Shown piece by piece: positions 8,545 through 18,046 of a stretch of 36,220 nt of DNA (within the stretch, counting starts at the first letter, position 1; each line of letters begins with the position of its first letter). The stretch is from positions 5,501-41,720 of the forward strand of contig JAAFIB010000019.1 in assembly GCA_013297725.1 (NCBI GenBank), in the 5' to 3' direction. The position numbers were made by a program, and so were the translations under genes. The DNA is from Sphingomonadales bacterium (GTDB lineage Bacteria; Pseudomonadota; Alphaproteobacteria; Sphingomonadales; Sphingomonadaceae). Below the pieces are notes generated by a model that did no database searches, had not been told where the DNA came from, and saw only the letters and a program-made list of their open reading frames with translations.

Positions 8545-10287
8545 ATGAAAAATCTACTTCTCGCCTTCACCGCTTTATGCCTTTCAGGCTGTGCTACAAC
8601 ACAGGGTGTCGCGCCTGCAGCCCCAGTCGAAGTCCGCATCATTGGTATCAATGATTTTCACGGAAACCTCGACCCGCCAAAGGCTGCGACGGAAATCACC
8701 AATGCAGCGGGTGAGAGGATACGCATTCCATCGGGCGGCGTTGCTTACCTCGCCTCGGCCATCGACTCGTTAAAGGCTGATGCCCCGAATAATGTTGTGG
8801 TTGCCGCAGGCGACCTGATTGGCGCTTCGCCGCTGTCATCGTCACTATTCCTTGATGAACCGACCATCATGGCAATGGACATGGTCGGATTGGAATTTAA
8901 CGCCGTTGGCAATCATGAATTTGATCGCGGCACGCAAGAGTTGCTCCGCATGCAAAATGGCGGGTGTGAGAAGTATACCAAAGCCGAACCTTGCCGCGTG
9001 GATAAGCCCTTTCCCGGTGCAAAATTCCGTCAGCTTGCCGCCAATACGATGAAGGCGGATGGCAAAACACTGTTCCCGCCTTTTGCACTGAAAAGCTTTG
9101 GAACAGGCAAACGCAAAGTGACCATCGGCTTTATCGGTATGACATTGGAGGGCACGGCAAACATCGTTTCCGCTGCCGGTATCAAGGGCATCAGCTTTGC
9201 TGACGAAGCGGACACAGCCAATGCTCTGATCCCGCAATTAAAGGCAGCCGGTGCAGATGTAATCGTCATGCTAATCCATGAAGGCGTTAACAATCCCGGC
9301 GATATCAACAATCCGAAATGCGATGGTGTTTCGGGAACGTTGTTCGATATTATCGACCGGCTTGATCCAGCAGTGGATGTGATCGTTTCGGGCCACACGC
9401 ATCAGGCCTATGTCTGCGACTATGGCCAAGTGAACAAGGATCGCCCTGTTCTGTTGACCAGTGCTGGATCGCGCGGACAGATTGTGACGGGCATTGACCT
9501 GAAGATTGATGCAGTAAACGGAAAGCTTTTGTCCAAATCAGCCCGCAACACTGTGGTGCAAAGCGAAGCCTTTACAGGCTCACGGGGTGCAGTGCCGCTA
9601 ACCGACGCCTATCCCAAATTTGCACTCCGCGCAGACGTTGCCGCCCTTGTCGCCCGTTACCGCGATGCGGCCAAGGCCGATGAAAGCCGCATAATCGGCA
9701 CACTTGCCGGCCCTGCCACCCGCGATGGAGGCAAGAATGGAGAGAGCGTGCTCGGCAACCTGATCGCCGATGCTCAGCTGGCCGCCACCAGCAAAGCAGA
9801 AGACGGGGCTGCACAAATCGCATTTATGAATCCCGGCGGCCTGCGCGCCGAAGTTGTGCCGGGGCCGGATAGCAAAATCACCTTTGGCTCGGTCTATGCT
9901 GCACAGCCATTTGGCAACATAGTGACGGTGAAAAGCTTTACCGGCAAACAACTTCGCGAATTGCTTGAACAGCAGTTCAGCGATCCGAACTCTATCCGCA
10001 TCCTATCGCCGTCAAATGGTTTCCGCTTTGGGTACGACCTTTCCCGCCCCGTCGGCCAACGGATTATGTTTGCCACATTAAACGGCGCGGCGATTGAAGA
10101 TGATAGAACCTATCGCGTCGCCGCCAGCGACTTTCTATCCAACGGCGGAGATTCGTTTTCTGTCTTTGTCAAAGGCACAAATCCAGTCGTAGGGCCGGTG
10201 GATCTGGAAGCATTCATCGCCTTTGTCGGACGGCCCGGTGTTACCGCTTTGCCAATGCTAAACAGGGTCGAGAACCTATCGCCCTAG
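8545..10287 (+). CDS. 5'-nucleotidase/metallophosphoesterase lipoprotein
   Basis: A 580-residue bimetal phosphoesterase of the UshA/CD73 type. The start at 8545 (MKNLLLAF) is chosen because CAGG lies just upstream; an ATG at 8533 would add four residues. The signal peptide ends in a lipobox, LSGC, so it is probably anchored by a lipid on the periplasmic side. Metal-site motifs in order are INDFHGNL, AAGDLIG, VGNHEFD, MLIHEG and VSGHTHQAY. The C-terminal substrate domain has NPGGLRAE and ASDFLSNGGD. It would hydrolyse extracytoplasmic nucleotides for phosphate and nucleoside uptake. It is 37 bases after the Mur ligase and could share its transcript. Confidence 0.92.
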   Translation: MKNLLLAFTALCLSGCATTQGVAPAAPVEVRIIGINDFHGNLDPPKAATEITNAAGERIRIPSGGVAYLASAIDSLKADAPNNVVVAAGDLIGASPLSSSLFLDEPTIMAMDMVGLEFNAVGNHEFDRGTQELLRMQNGGCEKYTKAEPCRVDKPFPGAKFRQLAANTMKADGKTLFPPFALKSFGTGKRKVTIGFIGMTLEGTANIVSAAGIKGISFADEADTANALIPQLKAAGADVIVMLIHEGVNNPGDINNPKCDGVSGTLFDIIDRLDPAVDVIVSGHTHQAYVCDYGQVNKDRPVLLTSAGSRGQIVTGIDLKIDAVNGKLLSKSARNTVVQSEAFTGSRGAVPLTDAYPKFALRADVAALVARYRDAAKADESRIIGTLAGPATRDGGKNGESVLGNLIADAQLAATSKAEDGAAQIAFMNPGGLRAEVVPGPDSKITFGSVYAAQPFGNIVTVKSFTGKQLRELLEQQFSDPNSIRILSPSNGFRFGYDLSRPVGQRIMFATLNGAAIEDDRTYRVAASDFLSNGGDSFSVFVKGTNPVVGPVDLEAFIAFVGRPGVTALPMLNRVENLSP

Positions 10288-10292
10288 CGCGG

Positions 10293-11144
10293 TCATCGGG
10301 TCGCGGTTGCCGCCACAATCTGGCGGCCGTCCTCTGCAAAAGCTGTAAGCTCAATTCCGCTTTCGGCAGTTCGCATCACCAGATGCATTGCCTCGCCGCA
10401 GATCGCAGGCGACAGACCGCGAAATGCAAATGTCTTAAGGCAATTGTCACCCAATTCGCGGCGCGCAAGATCCAGCAACAGCGTTGCATTCAACGGCCCG
10501 TGAACGACCAAACCGCGATACCGCTCTTCATCGATTGCATAGGGCAGATCATAATGGATGCGGTGGCTGTTGAAGGTCAGCGCGGAGTATCGAAACAGCA
10601 AAGCCTCGCTTGGCACGACGGCGCGGTGCGCGTTCCAATCGGTTGCCTCGAAATCGGGCGCTCCCAATTCGGGAGGTGACAAAAGCGCATCTACAGGAGC
10701 AGCTGCGCGGTAAACGATCGACTGTGTTTCACGAACAGCGACGCCATTTGGCCCAGTCGTTTCATGGGCCACATCAACAAACACCAGCTGCCCCGATGCA
10801 CCAGATTTCTCCGTCACTGATGCTATCCGCGACGTGCGCATCACCGCGTCCCCCACACACAACGGTATCATAAATTCGACTTTGCTCGACGCCCACATCC
10901 GGCGGGGCAGCGGCACTGGCGGCATAAAGCTATCGGGGCTTTCGTCTCGCAATGGATGGCCGTCTGGCCCCAGCCGCGCAGTCGGCGCATCGGGCAGGCC
11001 GAGACACCAGTGATAGCCTTGCGGCACTGTATTATCCTGCGGCGCACCTCGATCCAGCATCGCCAACCAGCGCCCGAACGCACCGGCGTCCACCCGATCC
11101 GCGCGCTGTTCCTTGAGGCCAATCCAGTCTTGCCAATCACTCAT
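10293..11144 (-). CDS. HTD2/MaoC-type acyl-CoA hydratase
   Basis: A 283-residue double hot-dog protein. The N-terminal half is a FAS1-like dehydratase fold. The C-terminal half holds the active-site segment FNSHRIHYD followed by GLVVHGPL, as in HTD2-type 3-hydroxyacyl dehydratases and mesaconyl-C4-CoA hydratases. It should hydrate or dehydrate an enoyl-CoA in the cytosol. It follows the thiolase gene by 2 bases, so it completes a set with acyl-CoA dehydrogenase and thiolase that could run a beta-oxidation-like path. The true substrate is not evident. Confidence 0.85.
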   Translation of the reverse strand: MSDWQDWIGLKEQRADRVDAGAFGRWLAMLDRGAPQDNTVPQGYHWCLGLPDAPTARLGPDGHPLRDESPDSFMPPVPLPRRMWASSKVEFMIPLCVGDAVMRTSRIASVTEKSGASGQLVFVDVAHETTGPNGVAVRETQSIVYRAAAPVDALLSPPELGAPDFEATDWNAHRAVVPSEALLFRYSALTFNSHRIHYDLPYAIDEERYRGLVVHGPLNATLLLDLARRELGDNCLKTFAFRGLSPAICGEAMHLVMRTAESGIELTAFAEDGRQIVAATATR

Positions 11145-11146
11145 AA

Positions 11147-12355
11147 CTACGCACGCTCAAAAATCGCTGCAATCCCCTGCCCGCCGCCAATGCACATGGT
11201 TTCAAGGCCATAGCGCGCCTCGCGCCGCTGCATCTCGCGCGTCAAATTGGCAAGAATGCGCCCGCCGGTTGCGCCGATGGGGTGGCCCAATGAAATGCCC
11301 GAACCGTTGACGTTTAGCATATCCATACGGCTGTCATCCTCTGACCAGCCCCAGCCTTTCAGGCACGATAGAACCTGCGGCGCGAACGCTTCGTTCAGCT
11401 CAACCACGCCGATATCGTTCCAGCCAAGGCCGCTGCGTTCAAACAACCGCTCGGTAGCCGGAACCGGGCCGATCCCCATCCGCGATGGATCACAGCCAGC
11501 CGCCGCCCAGCTGTGGAAATAGGCAATGGGTTCAAGGCCAAGCTGTTCCAACCTATCCTCGGCAACAACCAAACACGCCGCAGCGGCATCGTTCTGCTGG
11601 CTGGCATTCCCCGCCGTCACCACACCGTTTTCAAGCGCACGCAATGCGCCAAGCGATTCCAGCGTCGCGTCGGCGCGATAGCCTTCGTCATGCGCAAAAA
11701 TCACCCGATCACCTTTGCGTTGCGGCACAGATACTGGCACCAGCTCATCATCAAACACGCCATTGGCCCATGCTTTGGCTGCGTTCTGATGACTGCGCAT
11801 TGCATAAGCATCGCATGCTTCGCGACTGATGCTGTAATCCTTAGCCAAGTTTTCGGCGGTCTCGATCATCCCCGAAATGACGCCGTAACGCTCCACCGGC
11901 TGTGACATCACGCGTCCGCGTGTCAGCCGGTCGTGCAGCGTCATATTGCCAGCACGCACCCCTTTACGCAGTTCAGTCGTGTAATGTTCAACGTTCGACA
12001 TGCTTTCGCATCCGCCCGCGACCACAATGTCGGACACGCCCGTCTGCACCATCATCGCAGCATTGACGATGGCTTGCAGGCCAGAGCCGCAACGCCGGTC
12101 AAGCTGATAGCCGGGAACTTCCTCTGGAAAGCCCGCCAGCAACCAAGACCAATGCGCAATGCAGGGTGCTTCACCATTGCCATAGCCTTGCGCAAAAATG
12201 ACTTCGTCGACCCGCGCAGGATCAATTTTTGTACGTTCGATCAATGCCTTCAGGATGACTGCTCCCAATTCACCTGCAGTCATTGACGACAGCGCACCGC
12301 CGAATTTGCCAACAGCAGTGCGGATCGGCGCAACGATTGCGGCGCGCCTCACCAT
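11147..12355 (-). CDS. Acetyl-CoA C-acyltransferase (thiolase)
   Basis: A 402-residue degradative-type thiolase. The acylated nucleophile is Cys89 in RRCGSGLQA. The C-terminal catalytic pair is His358 (LGHPIGATGGR) and Cys388 (TMCIGGGQG). NEAFAPQ is also present. It cleaves 3-oxoacyl-CoA with CoA, or the reverse. The start overlaps the end of the acyl-CoA dehydrogenase gene by 7 bases, so the two are translationally coupled. The chain-length preference cannot be read from sequence. Confidence 0.93.
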   Translation of the reverse strand: MVRRAAIVAPIRTAVGKFGGALSSMTAGELGAVILKALIERTKIDPARVDEVIFAQGYGNGEAPCIAHWSWLLAGFPEEVPGYQLDRRCGSGLQAIVNAAMMVQTGVSDIVVAGGCESMSNVEHYTTELRKGVRAGNMTLHDRLTRGRVMSQPVERYGVISGMIETAENLAKDYSISREACDAYAMRSHQNAAKAWANGVFDDELVPVSVPQRKGDRVIFAHDEGYRADATLESLGALRALENGVVTAGNASQQNDAAAACLVVAEDRLEQLGLEPIAYFHSWAAAGCDPSRMGIGPVPATERLFERSGLGWNDIGVVELNEAFAPQVLSCLKGWGWSEDDSRMDMLNVNGSGISLGHPIGATGGRILANLTREMQRREARYGLETMCIGGGQGIAAIFERA

Positions 12356-13527
12356 ACGGCCCCTTCGCGGTCAAATTCGCGCAGCAAATGTTTGGCGATC
12401 TGCAGCTGCATAATCTGGCTGGTGCCTTCGTAAATGCGCAAGATGCGGGCATCGCGGAAAAACCGTTCGGCGGGATATTCGGCCAGATAACCTGCCCCGC
12501 CGTAAATCTGCACACACCGGTCCGCAACGCGGCCACAGGTTTCGGTACCAAACAGTTTGGCGGCGGCAGCTTTGCGAAGGATCACTTCGCCGCGGTCCGC
12601 CCGCGCACAGGCATCGGCGATCATGCATTCGGCGGCGTACAGTTCGGCCTCGCTGTCAGCCAGCATCGCTTGGATCAGCTGAAAATTGGCAATCGCCTCG
12701 CCAAAGGCTTTACGTTCGGTTGCATAGCGGATCGCGGTATCAAGGATGCGGCGTCCCATGCCGACGCCCATTGCGCCGACTGACAACCGACCATTATCCA
12801 GACTTTGCATCGCAATCTGAAACCCGCGCCCTTCCTCGCCGCCAACCAGTGCATCGCCCGGAATATGGACATCCTCCATCACGATATCGGCGATGTGCGC
12901 ACCGGCCTGTCCCATTTTTTTATCGGGCTTTCCAATGCTGATCCCCGCTGATTCCATATCGACGATGAAGCAGGAAACATGGGCATTTTTGGGCAGCGCC
13001 TCTTTCGATGTCCGCGCCATGATCAGCCCGATTTTGGCCGAGGGCGAGTTGGTGATGTATCGCTTTGTCCCGTTAAGTTTGTACCCGTTGCCATCGCGCA
13101 CAGCCATGGTCTGCATCGCTGCACTGTCCGATCCACTGCCGGGCTCTGTCAAGCCAAAGCAGGCAATCTCGCCGCTCGCAATACGCGGCAGCCACTGCGC
13201 CTTTTGTTCAGCTGTGCCGAAATTCTTGATCGCCGAACCTGTCATCCCGACATTGATCGACATCGTGCTGCGATAGGCCGGTGCCGCATAGCTCAGCTGT
13301 TTTACCGTTTCGATATATTGCGAAATGCTCATCCCCGCGCCGCCATATTCTTCGGGAATTGTGATGCCAAACAGCCCCATCTCGCGCATTTCGTTCAGGA
13401 TATCATCGGGCACGCGGTCGTTTGCGATCACGTCCTCCTCAGCGGGAATTAAACGCTCGCGCACATAGCGGCGCAATTGTTCGATGAACGCGTCAAAGAT
13501 TTCCGGGTCCATGCCAGTGTTGCTCAT
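12349..13527 (-). CDS. Acyl-CoA dehydrogenase
   Basis: A 392-residue FAD-dependent acyl-CoA dehydrogenase. Visible features are the helical N-domain with PEEYGGAG, the flavin/substrate segment CFGLTEPGSGSD, ITNS, the IYGGAGY loop and the catalytic base Glu367 in IYEGTSQIM. The start is set at the ATG at 13527 with AGGGA upstream; an adjacent TTG at 13530 is less likely. It introduces the alpha-beta double bond in an acyl-CoA and passes electrons to ETF. It lies 11 bases after the yghU-like gene and overlaps the thiolase gene. Confidence 0.93.
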   Translation of the reverse strand: MSNTGMDPEIFDAFIEQLRRYVRERLIPAEEDVIANDRVPDDILNEMREMGLFGITIPEEYGGAGMSISQYIETVKQLSYAAPAYRSTMSINVGMTGSAIKNFGTAEQKAQWLPRIASGEIACFGLTEPGSGSDSAAMQTMAVRDGNGYKLNGTKRYITNSPSAKIGLIMARTSKEALPKNAHVSCFIVDMESAGISIGKPDKKMGQAGAHIADIVMEDVHIPGDALVGGEEGRGFQIAMQSLDNGRLSVGAMGVGMGRRILDTAIRYATERKAFGEAIANFQLIQAMLADSEAELYAAECMIADACARADRGEVILRKAAAAKLFGTETCGRVADRCVQIYGGAGYLAEYPAERFFRDARILRIYEGTSQIMQLQIAKHLLREFDREGAVW

Positions 13528-13538
13528 CAATTGTTTCC

Positions 13539-14447
13539 CTAAGCCCGCTGACCATCACGCGCGATCACCATATCCTCGCGGTTCACATCGAAATCACGCG
13601 CATCATGGCGTTCGCGCAGCTGCGTTTCCGGCTTGCCAAAGGTGCGATTGACCATCCGCCCGCGTTTCACCGCTTCGCGTGATCCAACCAGATCAACCCA
13701 GCGTTGCAGATTGGTATATTCATGCACCGACAAAAATTCCTGCGCCGCATAAGCATCCCGCGCGATCGCCCCGTACCAAGGCCAAATCGCCATATCGGCA
13801 ATCGTATAATCGCCGCCGACCATATATTCGTTCTGCGCCAGATGCGTATCAAGCACATGCAATTGCCGCTTTGCCTCCATCGCATAACGGTCAATGGCAT
13901 ATTGTATTTTGAACGGCGCATAAGCGTAGAAATGACCAAAGCCGCCGCCAAGCAAAGGCGCACTACCCATTTGCCACATCAGCCAGTTTATCGTTTCCGC
14001 ACGTTTGTGAATGTCGGTGGATAGGAACACACCAAATTTTTCGGCCAGATACATCAGCATCGATCCGCTTTCAAACAAGCGCACATGCGGATCAATGGAA
14101 CGGTCGACCATCGCCGGAATTTTGCTGTTCGGATTGACACCGACAAAGCCACTGGAAAATTGATCGCCCGCGCCGATGTTGATGATCCACGCATCATACT
14201 CGGCGCCGGAATGCCCCGCCGCCAACAGCTCCTCCAGCATGATCGTGACTTTAACGCCATTGGGTGTGCCAAGCGAATAGAGCTGGAACGGATGTTTGCC
14301 GACAGGAAGTTCTTTGTCATGCGTTGCGCCAGATACCGGACGGTTGATGTTCGCAAAGGGACCACCATTTGCTGTGTCCCATGTCCACACGGCGGGGGGC
14401 ACATAATCGGCGGGCTGGTTCGGTGGAACGTCGTTGGTATCGGTCAT
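13539..14447 (-). CDS. yghU: YghU-type glutathione S-transferase / disulfide-bond reductase
   Basis: A 302-residue nu-class GST. The stretches ANINRPVSG-TH, LPVGKHP, LYSLGTPNG-KVTIMLEELL and GDQFSSGFV-VNPNSKIPA are close to E. coli YghU, which binds two glutathiones and reduces organic peroxides and disulfides. The N-terminal thioredoxin-like and C-terminal helical domains are both present. AGGAG lies about 8 bases before the ATG. It is the first gene of a run with acyl-CoA dehydrogenase, thiolase and hydratase, which suggests a role beside that pathway, perhaps against peroxides made by flavoenzymes; that link is inference. Confidence 0.93.
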   Translation of the reverse strand: MTDTNDVPPNQPADYVPPAVWTWDTANGGPFANINRPVSGATHDKELPVGKHPFQLYSLGTPNGVKVTIMLEELLAAGHSGAEYDAWIINIGAGDQFSSGFVGVNPNSKIPAMVDRSIDPHVRLFESGSMLMYLAEKFGVFLSTDIHKRAETINWLMWQMGSAPLLGGGFGHFYAYAPFKIQYAIDRYAMEAKRQLHVLDTHLAQNEYMVGGDYTIADMAIWPWYGAIARDAYAAQEFLSVHEYTNLQRWVDLVGSREAVKRGRMVNRTFGKPETQLRERHDARDFDVNREDMVIARDGQRA

Positions 14448-14539
14448 CGCATCTCTCCTATATCGAGGAATGTTGTGCGGGTTTCCGTGATATTAGGCAA
14501 CAGGCGAATGGCAAAAAACCAATCGCCGCCTGCTAGAAT

Positions 14540-15238
14540 TCAGCCCTTTTTGCCCTGAGCCACGACATACCATTCTACAGAACCCTTACGGCTTGCCGGT
14601 GGTTTGGCGTGTTTGACTGTGGCAAAATTGGTTTTCAGCAGTGCTAATAATTCAGGATCAGTTCCGCCGGCAAAAACCTTGGCGACAAAATCACCACCGG
14701 GCAGCAACATCTCGACGGCAAAATGCGCCGCTGCCTCAACCAGGCCCATTGTGCGCAAATGGTCGGTCTGTTTATGCCCAACAGTGTTTGCCGCCATGTC
14801 GGATAGGATAAGGTCGGGCCGCGATCCAATCGCCGCCACCAACGCATCGGGTGCCGCGTCATCCATGAAATCCATTTCAAACAGCGTCACGCCGTCTAGC
14901 GGATCAACGGGCAGCAAATCGATGCCCGCAACCTTTGCCTTTGGCATCCGTTTGCGCACCACTTGCAGCCAGCCACCGGGCGCTACGCCCAGGTCAACAA
15001 CCGCCTTCTTGCCTTTCAAAAACCCGAATTTCTCATCAAGTTCGATCAGCTTATACGCCGCGCGGCTGCGATAGCCCTCGGCATGTGCGCGCTTCACATA
15101 CGGATCGTTCAATTGCCGTTCGAGCCAGCGGTTCGATTGCGGCGTGCGTTTACGCGCAGTCTTCACGCGCTCTTTAACTTTCAGGCTGCGCCCGGATTGG
15201 TTGCCGGTAAAGCCTGATTTGTTTCCAGATTCGGTCAT
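14540..15238 (-). CDS. rlmE: 23S rRNA (uridine-2'-O-)-methyltransferase RlmE
   Basis: A 232-residue FtsJ-type SAM methyltransferase that 2'-O-methylates U2552 in the A-loop of 23S rRNA during late 50S assembly. The SAM motif VDLGVAPGGW is at 81-90. The K-D-K-E catalytic set is Lys63 (AYKLIELDEKF), Asp147 (LSDMAAN), Lys187 (FVAKVF) and Glu222 (SVEWYV). The basic N-terminal extension of about 35 residues is typical of alphaproteobacterial homologues. The start overlaps the ppx stop by ATGA, so the two are coupled. Confidence 0.96.
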   Translation of the reverse strand: MTESGNKSGFTGNQSGRSLKVKERVKTARKRTPQSNRWLERQLNDPYVKRAHAEGYRSRAAYKLIELDEKFGFLKGKKAVVDLGVAPGGWLQVVRKRMPKAKVAGIDLLPVDPLDGVTLFEMDFMDDAAPDALVAAIGSRPDLILSDMAANTVGHKQTDHLRTMGLVEAAAHFAVEMLLPGGDFVAKVFAGGTDPELLALLKTNFATVKHAKPPASRKGSVEWYVVAQGKKG

Positions 15239-16416
15239 CGTCTGCTCCGCCGTTTTGCGTCGCTTGCCATCAACGCGCGCAATATGCCTTCACGGATGCC
15301 GCGATCCGCCACACCCAATCGTTCACCCGGCCACATATCGAAAATGCTTTCCAAAATTGCGCAACCGGCAACAACCAGATCGGCCCGTTCAAAACCGATG
15401 GTCGGGAATTCCGCCCTACCAGATGGCGGCGCTTTTGCCAAAGTCTGACTAATATCGCGCAAAGCTTGCGACGGCAGATGCAGCCCGTCAATCTTGCGCC
15501 GCTCGTACGTTTGCAGTTGCAGATAGACGCTGGCCAATGTCGTCACAGTGCCCGACGTGCCAAGCAACCGGTGGTCGCCGCCATCCTTTGGCAGTCGCGC
15601 CGCAAAATCACCAAAGGCGGCGCTGACTTTCGCGCGCATCGCCGCATAGGCTGCATCGCGCGCATCAGCATCTTCCTCGTCATGCGTTTCGCTTTCCGTC
15701 AGCGAGACGACGCCCCAAGGGATGCTGGCCCAATCCAGAATTTCTGGCACCACACCGTCGGTGGAAACAAGCACAACCTCGGTCGATCCGCCGCCGATGT
15801 CAAAGATCAAGGCTGGCCCGTCGCCCGCCTCTAGCAAAGCATGGCAGCCCATTACCGCCAGCCGCGCTTCTTCTTTCGGGCTGATCACGTCCAGAACAAT
15901 GCCGGTTTCGCGCCGCACCCGTTCGATGAAGTGCGCGCCGTTCACTGCTTGGCGGCACGCCTCGGTCGCGACTGACCGCGCCAGCACAACATTGCGGCGC
16001 TTCAGCTTATCGGCGCAAACCGATAGCGCCTCAATCGCGCGGTCCATCGCCTCTTCGCTGATTTTGCCGGTGCTGTTCAGCCCCTCACCCAGCCGGACGA
16101 CGCGCGAAAAGGCATCGACAACAGTAAAGCCTTCGTTCGCCGCGCGCGCGATCAGCAACCGGCAATTGTTGGTGCCAAGGTCTAGCGCTGCATAGGCGGT
16201 CTTTCCCAACCAGCCATTGCGCGCAACAAAGGGCGCGGCTTTTGCATCATTCTTGGCTGTTGAATTGCCGGCGGTAGCAGCTGCGCCTTCGCGCGAGCCT
16301 CCATTTGTGGCCGCCCCGGTGTCTTTTCGGCGATTAGGAGCTTTGTTTTTCCTGCCTCTGCCCCGCGTGCCGCGATTCCCACCGTTTTGCGGCGATGGCG
16401 CGATGCTGTCGCCCAT
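15235..16416 (-). CDS. ppx: Ppx/GppA exopolyphosphatase family protein
   Basis: A 393-residue actin-fold phosphatase of the Ppx/GppA family, which hydrolyses polyphosphate or pppGpp. Phosphate-binding motifs are visible: ALDLGTNNCRLLI, EGLN-TGKISEEAMDR, VATEACRQA, IFDIGGGSTEVV and LLGTSGTVTT. Glycine, asparagine and lysine repeats make a long, basic, low-complexity N-terminal tail of about 65 residues, common in sphingomonads. The start is taken as the ATG at 16416; an in-frame TTG at 16428 has no usable Shine-Dalgarno. Sequence alone does not separate Ppx from GppA. The neighbouring rlmE is a usual partner. Confidence 0.92.
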   Translation of the reverse strand: MGDSIAPSPQNGGNRGTRGRGRKNKAPNRRKDTGAATNGGSREGAAATAGNSTAKNDAKAAPFVARNGWLGKTAYAALDLGTNNCRLLIARAANEGFTVVDAFSRVVRLGEGLNSTGKISEEAMDRAIEALSVCADKLKRRNVVLARSVATEACRQAVNGAHFIERVRRETGIVLDVISPKEEARLAVMGCHALLEAGDGPALIFDIGGGSTEVVLVSTDGVVPEILDWASIPWGVVSLTESETHDEEDADARDAAYAAMRAKVSAAFGDFAARLPKDGGDHRLLGTSGTVTTLASVYLQLQTYERRKIDGLHLPSQALRDISQTLAKAPPSGRAEFPTIGFERADLVVAGCAILESIFDMWPGERLGVADRGIREGILRALMASDAKRRSRR

Positions 16417-16562
16417 AGCCGAACTCAATCTCTTATTTTCTATCTGGCTTCGGAAGATACCGCCCAGTGCTTGGACGCAGTATTACGATGAAGCCGTTAA
16501 AAATTCAAGACGATAGCGGTTTTACCAAAAACGCCCGAAAGCCTCGGCCCAAAGCGAAGCGA

Positions 16563-16591
16563 TTGACAGCGAACACCGGCCCGATTAATGG
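16563..16591 (+). promoter_or_regulatory. Promoter of tRNA-Gln
   Basis: A consensus -35 TTGACA (16563-16568) is followed after exactly 17 bases by TAATGG (16586-16591) as -10. Transcription would start a few bases before the tRNA at 16603. The rest of the stretch between ppx and kynU (16417-16831) shows no other gene that I can support. Confidence 0.65.
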
Positions 16592-16602
16592 CCCGCACTC
16601 AT

Positions 16603-16676
16603 TCCCCGATCGTCTAACGGTAAGACTACAGACTCTGACTCTGTCTATTGAGGTTCGAATCCTTATCGGGGAACCA
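16603..16676 (+). tRNA. tRNA-Gln (anticodon CUG)
   Basis: A complete cloverleaf of 74 bases. The acceptor stem TCCCCGA/TCGGGGA is 7 of 7 paired. The D arm is GTCT/AGAC. The anticodon stem ACAGA/TCTGT encloses loop CTCTGAC, giving anticodon CTG (reads CAG, Gln). The T arm TGAGG/CCTTA, with loop TTCGAAT, holds one G-U pair. The discriminator A and the CCA end are encoded. Five T residues follow directly and may end the transcript. Confidence 0.95.
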
Positions 16677-16831
16677 TTTTTCGGCATTATGTATCAGTTA
16701 CAGGAAGGCTCGTTCCGCTAGGCGGGCAGCGTGATTAAGCTGGTTTTGGCGGGGCTGTTGGCTTTGCTATGATGTGACGCGCTATCGCGCTTTTCGCAAC
16801 TGCCGCTTGCGATCTGCCCTAAACTCTGCGG

Positions 16832-18046
16832 CTAAGTCACCGCATTGCGGATCGCAAATTGCGGCTTTTGCCATTCGCCATGTTCGATGATCTCACCCAG
16901 GATTTGGCCCGCGCGCCATACATCGACATGCGATAGCGTCATGGGCGTCAGGCCAAAGCGCAGGATGTCTGGATCGCGGAAATCGCCAATCACGCCGCGC
17001 GCGATCATGGCCTGCACAATTTCGTAAGCATGTGGGTGGCGAAACGAGATGTGGCTGCCGCGTTCGACTGGATCTGTCGGGGTGATGCACTCTAGGCCTG
17101 CGGCGATTCCGGCTGCATGGAATATGTTCCACAACGCCGCCGACTTTGCCTCAATCTGGCTAAGGTCAATCCCGTCCCACAGCGCCAGCCCGCTTTCCAG
17201 CGCGCACAGCCCCAGCACCGACGGAGTGCCGGTCAGCCAGCGTTTCATACCCGGTGCAGCTTCATAGCCATCGGCAAATTCAAACGGCGCGGCATGGCCC
17301 ATCCAGCCCGACAAGGGATTGTGCAGCCGATCTTGCCAGCGTTTTGCCACATACAAAAACGCAGGCGCGCCCGGGCCGCCGTTCAGATATTTATAGCCGC
17401 AACCGACCGCCATATCGGCTCCCGCTGCATTTAACTCCACCGCCACCGCGCCTACACTATGGCTTAAATCCCAGCACATCAGCGCGCCTGCATCCTGCGC
17501 CGCCTTTGTCCACGTCGCCATATCAAAACGCTCAGCCGTTTTATAATGCACATGCGTCAGCATCAGCAGCGCAGTGTCATCGCCCAATGCCCCGGCCAAA
17601 TCGCCGCGTTCCACCACACGCAGCTGCGCACCCGGCACAGCCGCGACGGCTCCTTCGGCCACATGCAGGTCGGTCGGAAAATTCCCAGCCTCGCTGAGCA
17701 CCACGTTCCGCGACGGGTCGATCCGCAAGGCCGCAACGATCAACTTATACAAGTTCACCGAGGTTGAATCCGCCGCGATTACCTCATTCGCATCCGCCCC
17801 GATCAGCGGTGCGACCATCGCGCCGACACGCTGCGGCGCATCAATCCAGCCTTCGTTCCAGCTGCGGATCAGCCGCTCTCCCCATGCTTGTGTGACCAGT
17901 TCATGTGTCGCGGCAACCGTCGCTAACGGCAATTGCCCCAGCGAATTGCCGTCGAGATAAATCACACCCTCTGGCTGAGCAAACTGCCCGCGATAGTGGG
18001 CCAGCGGGTCCACTGCATCCAGCGCCTCAGCCGTGGCCAAAGTCAA
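16832..18046 (-). CDS. kynU: Kynureninase
   Basis: A 404-residue PLP enzyme that cleaves kynurenine to anthranilate and alanine in tryptophan breakdown. YLDGNSLGQLP near the N-terminus, the phosphate-binding DSTSVNLYK, WDLSHSVGA and the PLP lysine Lys219 in CGYKYLNGGPGAP are diagnostic. LTGTPSVLG and SHISFRH follow. No ATG is suitable: the frame begins with TTG inside a TTGA overlap with the stop of the upstream hydrolase gene, which implies coupled translation. No tryptophan dioxygenase gene is in the window. Confidence 0.95.
   Translation of the reverse strand: MTLATAEALDAVDPLAHYRGQFAQPEGVIYLDGNSLGQLPLATVAATHELVTQAWGERLIRSWNEGWIDAPQRVGAMVAPLIGADANEVIAADSTSVNLYKLIVAALRIDPSRNVVLSEAGNFPTDLHVAEGAVAAVPGAQLRVVERGDLAGALGDDTALLMLTHVHYKTAERFDMATWTKAAQDAGALMCWDLSHSVGAVAVELNAAGADMAVGCGYKYLNGGPGAPAFLYVAKRWQDRLHNPLSGWMGHAAPFEFADGYEAAPGMKRWLTGTPSVLGLCALESGLALWDGIDLSQIEAKSAALWNIFHAAGIAAGLECITPTDPVERGSHISFRHPHAYEIVQAMIARGVIGDFRDPDILRFGLTPMTLSHVDVWRAGQILGEIIEHGEWQKPQFAIRNAVT

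Noticed and set aside
16467-16721. Open frame of 84 codons on the plus strand
   Set aside because: It runs through the tRNA-Gln gene and has no recognisable protein features.
16677-16831. Second RNA gene after tRNA-Gln
   Set aside because: Only a weak GCGC/GCGC hairpin was seen; no cloverleaf or known RNA motif.
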